Shown here piece by piece: positions 1 through 8,428 of a stretch of 64,000 nt of DNA. Source of the stretch: CAYRQP01 sp964426545 (GTDB taxonomy: Bacteria; Fermentibacterota; Fermentibacteria; Fermentibacterales; JCC-6); NCBI GenBank assembly GCA_964426545.1, contig CAYRQP010000009.1:1-64000 (forward strand). The letters are read 5' to 3'. The notes beneath the pieces are model-generated. The model did no database searches. It saw only the letters and a list, made by a program, of their open reading frames with translations, and had not been told where the DNA came from. Both the position numbers and the translations under genes were made by a program. Numbering within the stretch: position 1 is the stretch's first letter; each line of letters starts with the position of its first letter.

Positions 1-774
1 CGTCATCATCGAACACGACAAAATTCAACACAAGATCGAGAAACCGTTGTCTGTCGAAGACTCCTTTGAGCAAAATTTCAAGTTCCACAGAACCCAGTGG
101 TGCAACTTCTTTACCGTCAATAGTGCGCCATGGCATAAACCGGTTCAGTCCGCTTGTGAGTGTCCCGCCTTGAGCCTGTAGTCCGTCCGAAATAACAAGC
201 AGTTCGTTGTAGATAAAAAGACCGGGAATATCAGTCTTGTAAGTTTGAAACTGATTGAATGCATGTCGAATGGTGGCCTTCTCATCCGCAGGATTCTTAA
301 GTTCTATAACACCTAATGGCAAGCCATTGACAAAAATCACTATGTCCGCTCTACGGTTTCTTCGATTCTCGATAACCGTGAACTGATTGACTGCGAGTCA
401 GTCGTTGTTCTCGATATCTTCATAGCCCAGCAGCCATATCTTATCGTGAACCTCTCTGCCATCCTGCATATAAGAGACATCCACGCCATCGGTGAGCACA
501 TCCGATGGAATCGCCTGTTGTTCTCAATCAAACTCGGTGAATCGGTCAGTGTAACTTTTCTGACAGCCTCGGTAATAGCACCAGATGGGATGTTCGGATT
601 AATGCTCTCAAGTGCGGTTTGCAGCCTTCCGAGTAAGACGACCTGGTCGTAGTTGTCGCGTTCACAGACCGGACCACCCGGGCTGATGTCGGGACCAAAG
701 GCGATATTCCAGGCAAGAGAGGAAAACCAGTCAAGGGTGGTCTGTTCGAAGGTGTTCTCCGTAATATTAGCCAT
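1..774 (-). pseudogene. hsdR: Type I restriction enzyme R subunit (HsdR), 5' part, broken
   Basis: HsdR is the ATP-dependent translocase and nuclease subunit of type I restriction enzymes. Only the N-terminal nuclease part lies in the window; it runs off the left edge. The protein starts MANITENTFEQTTLDWFSSL from the ATG at 774. A frameshift near 497-498 breaks it after NNRRFHRM; the next frame continues LTDGVDVSYMQDGREVHDK. An in-frame TGA at 398-400 then interrupts NND*LAVNQFTV, where the family usually has Trp. Downstream the frame is open again, with the nuclease motif (RRADIV, then IELKNP) and MPWRTIDGKE. Two independent lesions argue for decay rather than one sequencing error. No hsdS or hsdM is visible. 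Identity is firm; inactivity is inferred. Confidence 0.82.
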
Positions 775-934
775 CGTTTTTCTTCTGTCCGCCCTGTATC
801 CGTTCCAGAAGTTCTTCAAAATAGTCTTTACCGAAATGCTTCCCCTGTTTGAGTCGTTCATCATCCAGCACAAAACCCTTGATAATGAACTCCTTCATGT
901 ATTTTGCCGTACAGCGAATATCATAACCAACGGA
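767..934 (-). pseudogene. RhuM-family protein fragment
   Basis: A short open stretch ends at the TAA at 767-769 and overlaps the hsdR start (ATGGCTAA). It reads SVGYDIRCTAKYMKEFIIKG, then FVLDDERLKQGKHFGKDYFE and ELLERIQGGQKKNDG. This matches the part of RhuM-family virulence proteins around 'KGFVLDDERLK ... DYFxELLERI'. Such genes often sit inside type I restriction loci. No start codon or N-terminal half is present, and the upstream side runs into the terminator of the parvulin gene. I read it as a deletion remnant left with the decayed hsdR. Confidence 0.65.
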
Positions 935-954
935 AAAATAATAATATTTATAAT

Positions 955-990
955 ATAAGAAAAACCCGGGATAAGGTTCCCGGGTTCTTC
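955..990 (-). terminator. Rho-independent terminator of the parvulin gene
   Basis: An 8-bp perfect stem (AACCCGGG at 963-970, CCCGGGTT at 979-986) extends by a few more pairs with one mismatch. On the minus strand it is followed by TTTTTCTT. It lies about 20 bases past the stop of the minus-strand gene ending at 1009. Confidence 0.8.
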
Positions 991-1008
991 AGAGAGTGTT
1001 GCACAGAA

Positions 1009-2244
1009 TTATTCTGAGATAGCGCTGTCTTCAGTAGGTATGATAAGTTCTTCAGGTGGTGTGCGCATATTCGCAATCATCCACTCTGCATCGTCTGCAA
1101 AATCGGATTCAGGATAGTTTTCGAGCAGAGCTCGGAATGCCATTTCTGCGTTCTCATAGTCTTCAAGGTGCTCGGAGTAGGTAAATCCAATCAGGAATTG
1201 AGCCTGATGCGCCTTTTCATTTTCGGGAAATCTCTCAAGATACAGTTCAAAATACCGTATTGCGCTTTCCGGACCTGCCTCCATCATATTTTGTCCGAAG
1301 AAGAGGAGGGAATCTGCCGGCATATCCGCGCCGGGGAGAAAAGCATCATCATTAATGGTTACGGTATATCTGTTCTCGAGTTCGGGAATGAGAGTGTCCT
1401 GAAAATAAGAATTGACCAGAGTTGGTTTCAAGATGGTCTCTATGGATTCATACACTTCATCCAGGGGTCTGGAGCCTTCTTCCCTGATATCAGTGATTTT
1501 GAAAAAGTGGACTCCAAGTCCGGTTTCAAACGGACCTATAACCGCGCTTAAGTCTTCGGAGAAAAGAAGAGTGAGCAGTTCCGGCTGACTTCCAAGATAT
1601 GGTACCGGAGAATTGTCTGTTACCCAACCGAGATCACCTTCGTTGGGTTTGGTAGGATTGTGTACGCTGAACTCTTCAACGAGTTCTGCGAAGCTGGTTC
1701 CGGAGTCCAGCTGATTGGAAATATCATCAGCATCCGACATGTCATCAAGTAAAATATGTGATACCTTTATCTGTGCATCCTGATGATACAGATCGTCAAT
1801 GTGAAGATTGTAATAATCGATGACCTCTTCTTCGGGTATGACGACAGCATCAACAACCTGCTGTTGATAATATGTCTGCAGGATAGCCCTGTCCCGTGTA
1901 AGTTCCACCTGCTGCATTGCAAGATCTACCTGAGCAACAACGAAGGAATCTTCATCCATCCCTAAATCTATAGCAGCCTGCAGAAGCAGTTCCCTCTCGA
2001 TAATGTGTTCCACCAGCATTCTCATGCCTTCCGGGGTTTCGAACGATGCTCTCTGATATGGAGGTATTGCTTCAAGTTCCTTGTCGAGTGAAGCTTCAGT
2101 GATAGTGTACTCACCAACAGTAGCCAGCACGGGAGAGTCATCAGCTTTTTCAGTCTCATTCGTACTCATGGAAGTGCATGCAGGTATTCCAATGAGGGAA
2201 ATGACTAGAATAGAAATGAGAATCGGTGTACTTATTGATTTCAT
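1009..2244 (-). CDS. Parvulin-type peptidyl-prolyl isomerase lipoprotein with TPR-like tail
   Basis: Likely a periplasmic folding chaperone or prolyl isomerase of the PrsA/SurA/PpiD type. Residues 1-23 form a lipoprotein signal with Cys23 (LIGIPAC), an imperfect lipobox. A SurA-like helical region with the phrase MLVEHIIERELLLQAA follows. The rotamase domain is at about 158-255 (KVSHILLDD, then GDLGW, then GVHFFKI). The last ~90 residues (YFELYLERFPENEKAHQAQF and after) form a TPR/YfgC-like repeat, which is not part of classical PrsA. The start is the ATG at 2244; GAAAGGAC lies just upstream on the minus strand. The gene lies 25 bases after rpoZ, in the same direction, and ends in a clear terminator. 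Family is sure; the client proteins are unknown. Confidence 0.85.
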   Translation of the reverse strand: MKSISTPILISILVISLIGIPACTSMSTNETEKADDSPVLATVGEYTITEASLDKELEAIPPYQRASFETPEGMRMLVEHIIERELLLQAAIDLGMDEDSFVVAQVDLAMQQVELTRDRAILQTYYQQQVVDAVVIPEEEVIDYYNLHIDDLYHQDAQIKVSHILLDDMSDADDISNQLDSGTSFAELVEEFSVHNPTKPNEGDLGWVTDNSPVPYLGSQPELLTLLFSEDLSAVIGPFETGLGVHFFKITDIREEGSRPLDEVYESIETILKPTLVNSYFQDTLIPELENRYTVTINDDAFLPGADMPADSLLFFGQNMMEAGPESAIRYFELYLERFPENEKAHQAQFLIGFTYSEHLEDYENAEMAFRALLENYPESDFADDAEWMIANMRTPPEELIIPTEDSAISE

Positions 2245-2269
2245 GGAAATGTCCTTTCAGTACCTTGAA

Positions 2270-2476
2270 TTAATCTTTGAATTCGTAGGATAATTTCTTT
2301 TCAGCGAATTCAGTAATTGCGGTTCGAACAGGTTCTCTTTTGGGGTCGATATTGTCAACCAGGGGAGGAGTACCGTCCATTAGTGCCCTCACACGCTTGG
2401 ATATGGCAATTGCAAGCAGATATTGATTGTCAGAATCTGCGGTCTCACATTCGAATTTCTTCATTATTTCATTCAT
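2270..2476 (-). CDS. rpoZ: DNA-directed RNA polymerase omega subunit
   Basis: A 68-residue protein matching RpoZ, the small subunit that helps assemble the beta' subunit into RNA polymerase. Visible hallmarks are the N-terminal 'DNQYLLAIAISKRVRAL' helix (family: N-kyel-v--aa-RArql), the 'PPLVD' stretch and the C-terminal 'VRTAITEFAEKKLSYE'. The start is the ATG at 2476, with AAGGAG upstream on the minus strand (complement CTCCTT near 2489-2494). A second ATG lies at residue 5. The length is normal for the family. Confidence 0.85.
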   Translation of the reverse strand: MNEIMKKFECETADSDNQYLLAIAISKRVRALMDGTPPLVDNIDPKREPVRTAITEFAEKKLSYEFKD

Positions 2477-2565
2477 GAACTATTGATCTCCTTCCATTTA
2501 TTCTGATTGTGACTCAAACTTCTATCATACATATCAATTTATAGTGGAGATGTTCCAGGAAGTAC

Positions 2566-3975
2566 CTATTGATCAGTGCCTGTAGTGTCAATATCGAATC
2601 TCCCCAAAAGAAAATCCCAGACCGGTACATCGAGAAGATCCACTTCCCGCTCTTCGATCTGAAGGGTGCCGAGTTCAGACCTGTCCCAATATTTAATAAT
2701 CTTCACGTGGTCATTCTCTCCGGCAATAGCGCCGTCTGTGCGGGAGGGGAACCGAAGCGGGTGAGTGAAGAAAACCTCAACTCTCGATAAAGTGGAATCT
2801 CCATCGGTATAACCAACGAATTTCCATGCTGTAACTGAGACAGAATCACCTCTCGAATAACGCGACCTACCATTGGGATTCTCGTAATAGGTGTAAACGG
2901 TGTCCACCACAACCTCAAATACATACTCGCCGCCCATGGGATCAACCAAGTCGTCGATATTCATTTCGAGGTACTCCGGGTCCTTCGGTCTGAGTACCTG
3001 CGGATATCTCTGGGCAAGGTATGCAGCCTCTTCTTCAGCAGCACGGAGGAGATTAGATCGGGATACCTGTATTCTGCGATCAAGTGCGTATGCCGGGAAT
3101 GGGTAAACAGTCTGCATGTCGCTCCAGTCAGGTTCTTCGAATAATGAATCAGGGTATTCCTTTTCTACCAGCCCACCAACAACACAGCCGTGCCTGTCGT
3201 GATTCGGGCAGGACAGGGCAAACTGAGAGCCGAGTGCGAGTTTTGAATCATAGGAATAAACCGAGTCATAAAATCCCTCCGCCCACAGAGATGGACACAC
3301 AGCAAAGGCAAGTCGTGTAACTGAATCCTGACGCGCCGGGATTATTACTTCATTGAACTGAGACAATACTGCGGAAATAGAATCGGATGAAGCCTGTAGT
3401 GATGTCTTTTCGGCAAGAAGAGTGACCGCATTGAAGCCGATAGAATCATCGAATACTTCGGCTGGGGAGAGCAAAGAATCGACATCATTTTCGATAATCG
3501 GATTCTCCGCGATGTATACTTCGCGTAGAGAGATAAGCGAGTCCATTGAAAACGGGGATTCTTCTTCCCAGTTCTGTATGAATAATTCTGTTTCAGCAAG
3601 TGCTGCATCTATGTCGGATCTTCTGTCCTGTATTGATGTAACAGCAGTTTCATTCCATAGATTCTCCCATTCAGCGGGTACCTGTAATGTTCTGACATTG
3701 CCGGACCCGGGAATAGAGATGATGATTTTATCATTGACTACTTCTGCAGAAAAAACACCAGCTTCTGCAGCGAAGCGAAGAAGACTGTCCAGTGAAATTG
3801 CCAGGATGCCGCTTTCATCATACATAAGTTCTATATTTGCATTTGAGAGTGTACTTAACTGATTTCGACATTCATCTTGAGGAACGCGATAGGTTTCTAT
3901 TCTCTGGTGAATTCTGAAGATAAAAAAGACAGCAAGTAAAATAATAAGTGACCTAACCAGCAATTTGGATTTCAT
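2566..3975 (-). CDS. Membrane-anchored protein of unknown function with paired CP / CPNxxxHG motif
   Basis: I do not recognise a named family. One N-terminal membrane segment (about residues 6-21, LVRSLIILLAVFFIF) anchors a ~445-residue, presumably periplasmic, acidic domain. In mid-protein there is a cysteine pair arrangement: AVCPSLW, then about 30 residues, then SCPNHDRHGC. It resembles the 'CP...C.xHG' signature seen near the C-termini of some pilin-like proteins, and the small lipoprotein at 13442 has the same pattern. The C-terminal third is beta-rich (YVFEVVVDTVYTYYENPNGR). The start is the ATG at 3975, with a weak GAGAGG upstream. It is followed by rpoZ and preceded by the ybbR-like gene on the same strand. 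Confidence 0.6.
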   Translation of the reverse strand: MKSKLLVRSLIILLAVFFIFRIHQRIETYRVPQDECRNQLSTLSNANIELMYDESGILAISLDSLLRFAAEAGVFSAEVVNDKIIISIPGSGNVRTLQVPAEWENLWNETAVTSIQDRRSDIDAALAETELFIQNWEEESPFSMDSLISLREVYIAENPIIENDVDSLLSPAEVFDDSIGFNAVTLLAEKTSLQASSDSISAVLSQFNEVIIPARQDSVTRLAFAVCPSLWAEGFYDSVYSYDSKLALGSQFALSCPNHDRHGCVVGGLVEKEYPDSLFEEPDWSDMQTVYPFPAYALDRRIQVSRSNLLRAAEEEAAYLAQRYPQVLRPKDPEYLEMNIDDLVDPMGGEYVFEVVVDTVYTYYENPNGRSRYSRGDSVSVTAWKFVGYTDGDSTLSRVEVFFTHPLRFPSRTDGAIAGENDHVKIIKYWDRSELGTLQIEEREVDLLDVPVWDFLLGRFDIDTTGTDQ

Positions 3976-4037
3976 AAAGACCTCTCAGTATAAACAAGTT
4001 TTCACTTTCCATGCAATCAGTAACATATACAACCTAA

Positions 4038-4066
4038 ATCTACAGACCATGTTTCATTAGTGTCAA
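4038..4066 (-). promoter_or_regulatory. Possible sigma-70 promoter for the gene starting at 3975
   Basis: On the minus strand TTGACA (4061-4066) is followed after 17 bases by GTAGAT (4038-4043). The -35 is perfect and the -10 is poor. The predicted 5' leader is about 60 bases. The -35 overlaps the stop codon of the upstream gene. Confidence 0.3.
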
Positions 4067-4812
4067 TACAATGAGTTTATTTCAAAATCGGGGAGAACTA
4101 CGACCGGACTCGGAAAAACAAGTTCTGCATATATCTCACCGGGAAAGTATAATTCTACTCCTTTATGCGGCAAAAAACCGGTATTTACAGGAGCATTTCC
4201 GGGAGAAACTGCCTGCGTGCAGAAACAACTGAGTTCCAAAATCACAGATGCGGCGCCTTCGACAAGAATGGAGTCGTTGGAAGCATTACTCCAGAGAAAT
4301 CTAGCCGGAATAGAATCATCCGATGTAATGTGGACTGGAAGCGGTATGCTCAACCGTCTGTCAATCTCATAACTGATGGAGTGGGGAAGGAAAAGGACAG
4401 GTTCGAGTTGTGAATAGTTTTCCGTGGAATATTTGATATCCTGTGCCATAAGTATATGTATTTTCGATAAGGGGAAAATATCTTCAGATGAAGTGATGGT
4501 TTCCTGCCAACTTACAGAAATCGGATGATGTGTTACCTGGTCATTTATGACCCCGGCACCGGTTCCCTCGAAAGTAATAGTTACAGAATCGGAATTGGAA
4601 TCTATGTATAGGACATATTCATCGTTGGAGAGTATTTCAGGTGTTTCGACAGGCAGTGTGACTTCTACCTGGAAAGTTCTGCCCTTTAGAGATTGTACCC
4701 ATAGAAGAACTGCAATCAGTACTGCGAGAAGCCATGGCAGCCACTTCTTTGAAACAAGGCTCTTTGCAATGATGTTCTTTTTATCTCTATCCGGGATTGA
4801 GGGTTTCGTCAT
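4063..4812 (-). CDS. YbbR-like (CdaR-type) membrane-anchored protein
   Basis: The N-terminus has the typical YbbR layout: a charged start, then one membrane helix ending in Trp (KKWLPWLLAVLIAVLLWVQS, residues ~22-41). Beta-rich repeats follow, starting with 'FQVEVTLPVETPEI'. In Firmicutes, YbbR/CdaR regulates the c-di-AMP cyclase CdaA. No cyclase is nearby, so the role here is unknown. The 249-residue length fits about two YbbR repeats. The start ATG at 4812 overlaps the DUF3467 stop by four bases, so the two are probably cotranscribed. The family call rests on the helix-plus-repeat pattern and is moderate. Confidence 0.6.
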   Translation of the reverse strand: MTKPSIPDRDKKNIIAKSLVSKKWLPWLLAVLIAVLLWVQSLKGRTFQVEVTLPVETPEILSNDEYVLYIDSNSDSVTITFEGTGAGVINDQVTHHPISVSWQETITSSEDIFPLSKIHILMAQDIKYSTENYSQLEPVLFLPHSISYEIDRRLSIPLPVHITSDDSIPARFLWSNASNDSILVEGAASVILELSCFCTQAVSPGNAPVNTGFLPHKGVELYFPGEIYAELVFPSPVVVLPDFEINSLY

Positions 4813-5123
4813 TCTTCGGTATAGTCCTTATTTGGATTCTGGAACCCAAAAGAAGTCTGGTTCTTAATATTAATTTCTCCAAACTGTTTTTCGTAGGCTT
4901 CCATCTGTTTGCCGAGTGCGTTTATAAGCCCCTTCACCCTGTGCGGGGATATAATCACTCGTGACTTGAGGTTTGCGACCTTCGTGCCGGGGGTAATTCT
5001 GGCAAAATCGAGGACAAATTCCGCCTGTGAAGATGTAATGAAAAATACATTACTGTAAACCCCGTCAGCGTTTTCAGGGGGGATATTGATTCTGGGCGGT
5101 TGTTTTATCATCTTACTACTCAT
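4809..5123 (-). CDS. DUF3467 family protein
   Basis: A small protein of 104 residues matching DUF3467: 'YSNVFFITSSQAEFVLDFAR' and 'RVIISPHRVKGLINALGKQM' are the usual conserved blocks ('n.v.v..s..EF.lDF.', 'rvi.sP...K.ll..L'). It has no signal peptide and no known activity. In other genomes members often sit beside envelope or RNA polymerase-related genes, but that is only association. The start is the ATG at 5123, with GGAAAACC upstream. The 3' end overlaps the ybbR-like gene. It is divergent from the heptose kinase gene, with only 48 bases between. Confidence 0.75.
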   Translation of the reverse strand: MSSKMIKQPPRINIPPENADGVYSNVFFITSSQAEFVLDFARITPGTKVANLKSRVIISPHRVKGLINALGKQMEAYEKQFGEINIKNQTSFGFQNPNKDYTEE

Positions 5124-5171
5124 GGTTTTCCTTTCCGCTTTTGGTAATTAAACCGGGAGCAGGATTGCAGG

Positions 5172-6206
5172 ATGACGAAAGGAGACATATTGCTTCCCGA
5201 ATATAACATAGAGAACATACTTAATTCATTTCAGAGAAAAAGGGTACTAGTTATTGGTGATTTGATACTTGACCACTATCTAAGCGGTTCTGTCGACAGA
5301 GTGTCACCCGAAGCACCCGTACCCATTGTTCTACTGAATAATCGAAGGGAAAAGTGGGTACCCGGAGGAGCTGCAAATGTGGCTCGGAATATTACTGCAT
5401 TAGGCGGGATTTCGCTTGTGGCAGGGGTTATAGGGGCAGACGATTCCGGAGATAAACTGAAAGAACTTCTGCAGACTGAAGGTATCGAAATTTCTGCCGT
5501 TGCAGTGGACATGGAAAAACCCACAACCGTGAAAACCCGGATCATGGCAAAGGGGCAGCAACTTATCAGGGTTGACAGGGAATCTGTCGAACCGATTTCG
5601 GGTTCAGTCATGGCAGAGATTATCAGACGGATTGAAACCGAACTCAACACTGTCGATTGTATCGTTCTCGCCGATTACAACAAGGGGCTTCTCATTCCCG
5701 AACTTATCAGGTTCATTCTCGATTCTGCAGATTCACGCGGGATTCCGGTTACAGTAGATCCCAAATTCGATAATTTCTTTGCCTTCGAAGGGTGTACTCT
5801 CTTCAAGCCGAACCGTATAGAAACGGAGTGCGGAATAGGCATGAAAATTAGAACACTCGATGATGCTTCAAAAGCAGGCGAAGAACTGATTATGAGAACA
5901 AGTGCAGCGGCCGTTTTAATTACACTGGGTGAACAGGGAGCTCTTCTTTGCCGAAAAGGTGAGGAGGACTACCACATGAAAGCGGTTACAAAGCACATAT
6001 ATGATGTATCCGGTGCCGGCGATACGGTCATTGCCGTAATGGCACTGGTGCTTGCTTCCGAGTCTTCACTTGAAGAAGGTGTGCAGATTGCAGGACTTGC
6101 AGCAGCTGCCGCCTGTGCGGAACCGGGAGTCTATGCGGTGAACTGTGAGGACATACACAGGGAGGTAAAGCGTTTTACTCAAAGCAGCAATGCTGACTCT
6201 GACTGA
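5172..6206 (+). CDS. hldE1: D-glycero-beta-D-manno-heptose-7-phosphate kinase (HldE kinase half)
   Basis: A PfkB-family sugar kinase that phosphorylates heptose-7-phosphate at C1 in ADP-heptose synthesis for the LPS inner core. Family marks are 'VLVIGDLILDHYLSGSVDRV', 'SPEAPVPIV', 'GGAANVARNITALGG' and the C-terminal anion hole with catalytic Asp (DVSGAGDTVIAVMAL). The length (344) fits the stand-alone kinase. In enterobacteria this domain is fused to the adenylyltransferase; here the two halves are separate genes overlapping by 17 bases. The start is the ATG at 5172; GGATTGCAGG precedes it and no strong ribosome site is visible. Confidence 0.9.
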   Translation: MTKGDILLPEYNIENILNSFQRKRVLVIGDLILDHYLSGSVDRVSPEAPVPIVLLNNRREKWVPGGAANVARNITALGGISLVAGVIGADDSGDKLKELLQTEGIEISAVAVDMEKPTTVKTRIMAKGQQLIRVDRESVEPISGSVMAEIIRRIETELNTVDCIVLADYNKGLLIPELIRFILDSADSRGIPVTVDPKFDNFFAFEGCTLFKPNRIETECGIGMKIRTLDDASKAGEELIMRTSAAAVLITLGEQGALLCRKGEEDYHMKAVTKHIYDVSGAGDTVIAVMALVLASESSLEEGVQIAGLAAAAACAEPGVYAVNCEDIHREVKRFTQSSNADSD

Positions 6207-6657
6207 AGCAGTCGGGAAGGTTTCAGAACTTCGATTGCGGTCTAAGACAATCGTCTTTACCAACGGCTGCTTCGACATCATTCACCCCGGACACATCTAT
6301 CTGCTCGAGAAAGCCTGCTCACTCGGTGATTTCCTCTTTGTCGGACTTAATACTGATGACTCGGTTTCCCGGCTGAAAGGTAGCAGCAGACCTGTTAATT
6401 CACTGGATGTCCGTATCAAAGTTCTGTGTGCATTGAGTTTTGTCGATGCAGTTATTCCCTTCGAGCAGGATACACCCTTAGAACTTATTGAGCATCTTCT
6501 CCCTGACATTCTGGTCAAGGGCGGTGACTACACACCGGACACTGTCGTGGGCAATGATGTCGTAAAGCAATCCGGGGGAAAGACAGTTATTATTCCCCTT
6601 CTCGACGGGTGGTCGACATCATCTATTATCTCCGAAGTCGGGAGTGGGGAAAACTGA
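6190..6657 (+). CDS. hldE2: D-glycero-beta-D-manno-heptose 1-phosphate adenylyltransferase (HldE transferase half)
   Basis: A nucleotidyltransferase of the cytidylyltransferase fold that makes ADP-heptose from heptose-1-phosphate and ATP. The signature is TNGCFDIIHPGHIYLLEKA (HxGH motif), followed by 'VGLNTDDSVSRLKG', 'RPVN', 'LVKGGDY' and the C-terminal 'GWSTSSII' (usually G.STT.ii). The ATG at 6190 lies within the end of the kinase gene, so translation is probably coupled. The 155-residue length is typical of RfaE domain II. Confidence 0.92.
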   Translation: MLTLTEAVGKVSELRLRSKTIVFTNGCFDIIHPGHIYLLEKACSLGDFLFVGLNTDDSVSRLKGSSRPVNSLDVRIKVLCALSFVDAVIPFEQDTPLELIEHLLPDILVKGGDYTPDTVVGNDVVKQSGGKTVIIPLLDGWSTSSIISEVGSGEN

Positions 6658-8255
6658 AAAAGAACACTATCGTTCAGGGAAACCTCGGTTACCTGTATGA
6701 CTCGCTACTCATTGCCGGCGGTGCCCTTCTTGTCAGGATAATCCACCTCCTGTACATTTGCAGGATTCCGCTGTTCTCCTATCAGGTTGTTGACGCATCC
6801 TGGCACTTTCAGTGGGCGGAGATGATTGCCGGCGGTGATTTACTTGCATATTCCCCTTTCTTCAGGGCTCCGCTGTATCCGTGGCTTCTGGGGGTGTTTC
6901 ATGCCGTATTCGGCAATTCTCCTTTTACAGGAGCAGTTCTTTCCGTTCTGCTGAGTACATTTGGTGTGTTTCTCTTCCATAGGATTGCCCTTTGCTATCT
7001 GTCGAGGAAAACAGCTTTGATTACGGGAATTGTATGGGCACTCTGGGGTACGTCTGTCTTCTATTCGCTTCCGCTTTTGATAGTACCGTTGTTCACTGCC
7101 CTTCTTCTCGGAGCGTTTTTATCTCTTTTGCGAAAGAAGACTACATGCGGCTGGCTGCTCATCGGACTTGCCTGCATCACCCGTCCAACTGCAATTCTCC
7201 TTCTGCCCGTCATTTGGATATTCAGCGCAAAACCGGGATGGAGGCAGGCGATGGCATTTCTTCTCCCTATACTCTTAGTCTGGGGATGCAATATCTATTC
7301 GGGAGATACAGGGACGGTCATCTCGAATCAGGGCGGGATAAATTTCTATATAGGAAATGGAGAAGATGCAGACGGCTTTACTGCATTTGCTCCGGTGCAG
7401 ACTGCGGGAATAATATTTGGTGATACTCTATACCGTGATAATGTGCAGATTGCAGGTGAAATCGAATATCCGGGGTCAGTAGGTTCGGTCATTTCGTCGA
7501 GATACACTTCGCGGGCACTGCAGGAGATAATTGACTCTCCGGGAAGATGGATTGCCCTGATGGGGAAAAAACTGCTTTGTTTCATATCACCCACGGAAAT
7601 ACCGAGCAATTATGATGTATATTATTTTAGACAGTTTTCTCCCGTGTTGAACATTCTTCTGGTTCCCCCGCCTTTTGCGTTCCCGGGGATGTTTATCTGG
7701 GCTTTGCTTCCAGGTGCTCTGCTGGCAGGAAAGAGCAACAGGAAAGAGTGGCGGGTTTTTCTTTGGTGGGTTCTTCCCGGTATGGTGACAGTTCTGTTCT
7801 TTGTCACCGCCCGACTCAGACTTTCTGCTTTACCGTTTCTTCTTTTATGGCTTACCGTGCGGACGGTGAAGTACGGCAGAAAATCACTGTACTTCGCTCC
7901 GATAGGGGTGGCACTGGGAGTTCTTGTCGCTGTCCTGACTTCAGGAACTGTCACACGGGGAGGTGTGAACATGCCGTTTCAGGACGGCTGTGCAAACTAT
8001 GATGCCGGTAACTTTGGAGAAGCGCAGGTGTTGTTTTATTCAGCACTGGAGAGAGCTTCGGTACGCGGCGATATCGACCTCAACCGAATCGATGCGATGT
8101 ATAATATTGGTCTCATTGAATCTCATTTCGGCAATTATGACAAGGCAATGTCGTGGTGGCAGACTGTGCTGGTAGAATGTCCGGAACATTCCAGAGCGGC
8201 AGAATCAGTGGAAGCAGTTGAAAGACACCTTGACTATGAGGAGTCTCTGCAGTAG
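6609..8255 (+). CDS. GT39-type membrane glycosyltransferase with C-terminal TPR
   Basis: A polytopic inner-membrane protein (about ten hydrophobic segments) of the dolichyl-phosphate-mannose-protein mannosyltransferase (PMT_2) type. The first periplasmic loop has the usual acidic/aromatic pattern (VDASWHFQWAEMIAGGDLL), then FFRAPLYPWLLGV. Such enzymes move a sugar from a polyprenyl-phosphate donor to lipid or protein. The last ~90 residues (NYDAGNFGEAQVLFYSALER; NIGLIESHFGNYDKAMSWW) form two or three TPR units. The GTG at 6609 overlaps hldE2 by 49 bases; no later ATG precedes the first membrane segment, so this start is kept with doubt. The context suggests cell-surface glycan work; the acceptor is unknown. 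Confidence 0.72.
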   Translation: MVDIIYYLRSREWGKLKKNTIVQGNLGYLYDSLLIAGGALLVRIIHLLYICRIPLFSYQVVDASWHFQWAEMIAGGDLLAYSPFFRAPLYPWLLGVFHAVFGNSPFTGAVLSVLLSTFGVFLFHRIALCYLSRKTALITGIVWALWGTSVFYSLPLLIVPLFTALLLGAFLSLLRKKTTCGWLLIGLACITRPTAILLLPVIWIFSAKPGWRQAMAFLLPILLVWGCNIYSGDTGTVISNQGGINFYIGNGEDADGFTAFAPVQTAGIIFGDTLYRDNVQIAGEIEYPGSVGSVISSRYTSRALQEIIDSPGRWIALMGKKLLCFISPTEIPSNYDVYYFRQFSPVLNILLVPPPFAFPGMFIWALLPGALLAGKSNRKEWRVFLWWVLPGMVTVLFFVTARLRLSALPFLLLWLTVRTVKYGRKSLYFAPIGVALGVLVAVLTSGTVTRGGVNMPFQDGCANYDAGNFGEAQVLFYSALERASVRGDIDLNRIDAMYNIGLIESHFGNYDKAMSWWQTVLVECPEHSRAAESVEAVERHLDYEESLQ

Positions 8256-8270
8256 AAAAGGCTATTCCAT

Positions 8271-8393
8271 GGGGATGGAGGAATTAGTAATGAGTAATGG
8301 GGACGGAGGAGTTAGTGGTGCTTGGTCAATGTGTTTAATACTAACTCCTCCGTCCCCATTACTCGCATTACATGCACTAACTCCTCCGTCCCC
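8271..8393 (+). repeat. Four-copy inverted repeat (GGGGACGGAGGAGTTAGT family)
   Basis: Four copies of an 18-bp word fill the space between the glycosyltransferase and hppA: an imperfect forward copy at 8271, a perfect forward copy at 8299-8316, and perfect reverse-complement copies at 8340-8357 and 8376-8393. The left pair can pair with the right pair, with a shared ATTACTC/GAGTAAT linker, giving a long hairpin with a small loop. It has no ORF and no T-run. The form is that of REP/BIME-like elements. Confidence 0.8.
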
Positions 8394-8428
8394 AATTGTT
8401 TATTACTCGAAGTTTTTAAAGGAGTTTT

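Noticed and set aside
398..400. TGA read as Trp (alternative genetic code)
   Set aside because: Many intact genes here end in TGA (for example 6657, 11962, 39240) and a nearby frameshift also breaks hsdR, so pseudogene decay is simpler.
1168..1551. 127-residue ORF on the plus strand opposite the parvulin gene
   Set aside because: It is a shadow of a clear minus-strand gene; no family pattern and no ribosome site.
8271..8393. CRISPR-like array
   Set aside because: The repeats are in both orientations, the spacing is irregular (2 to ~25 bases) and no cas genes are near. It is a palindromic element.
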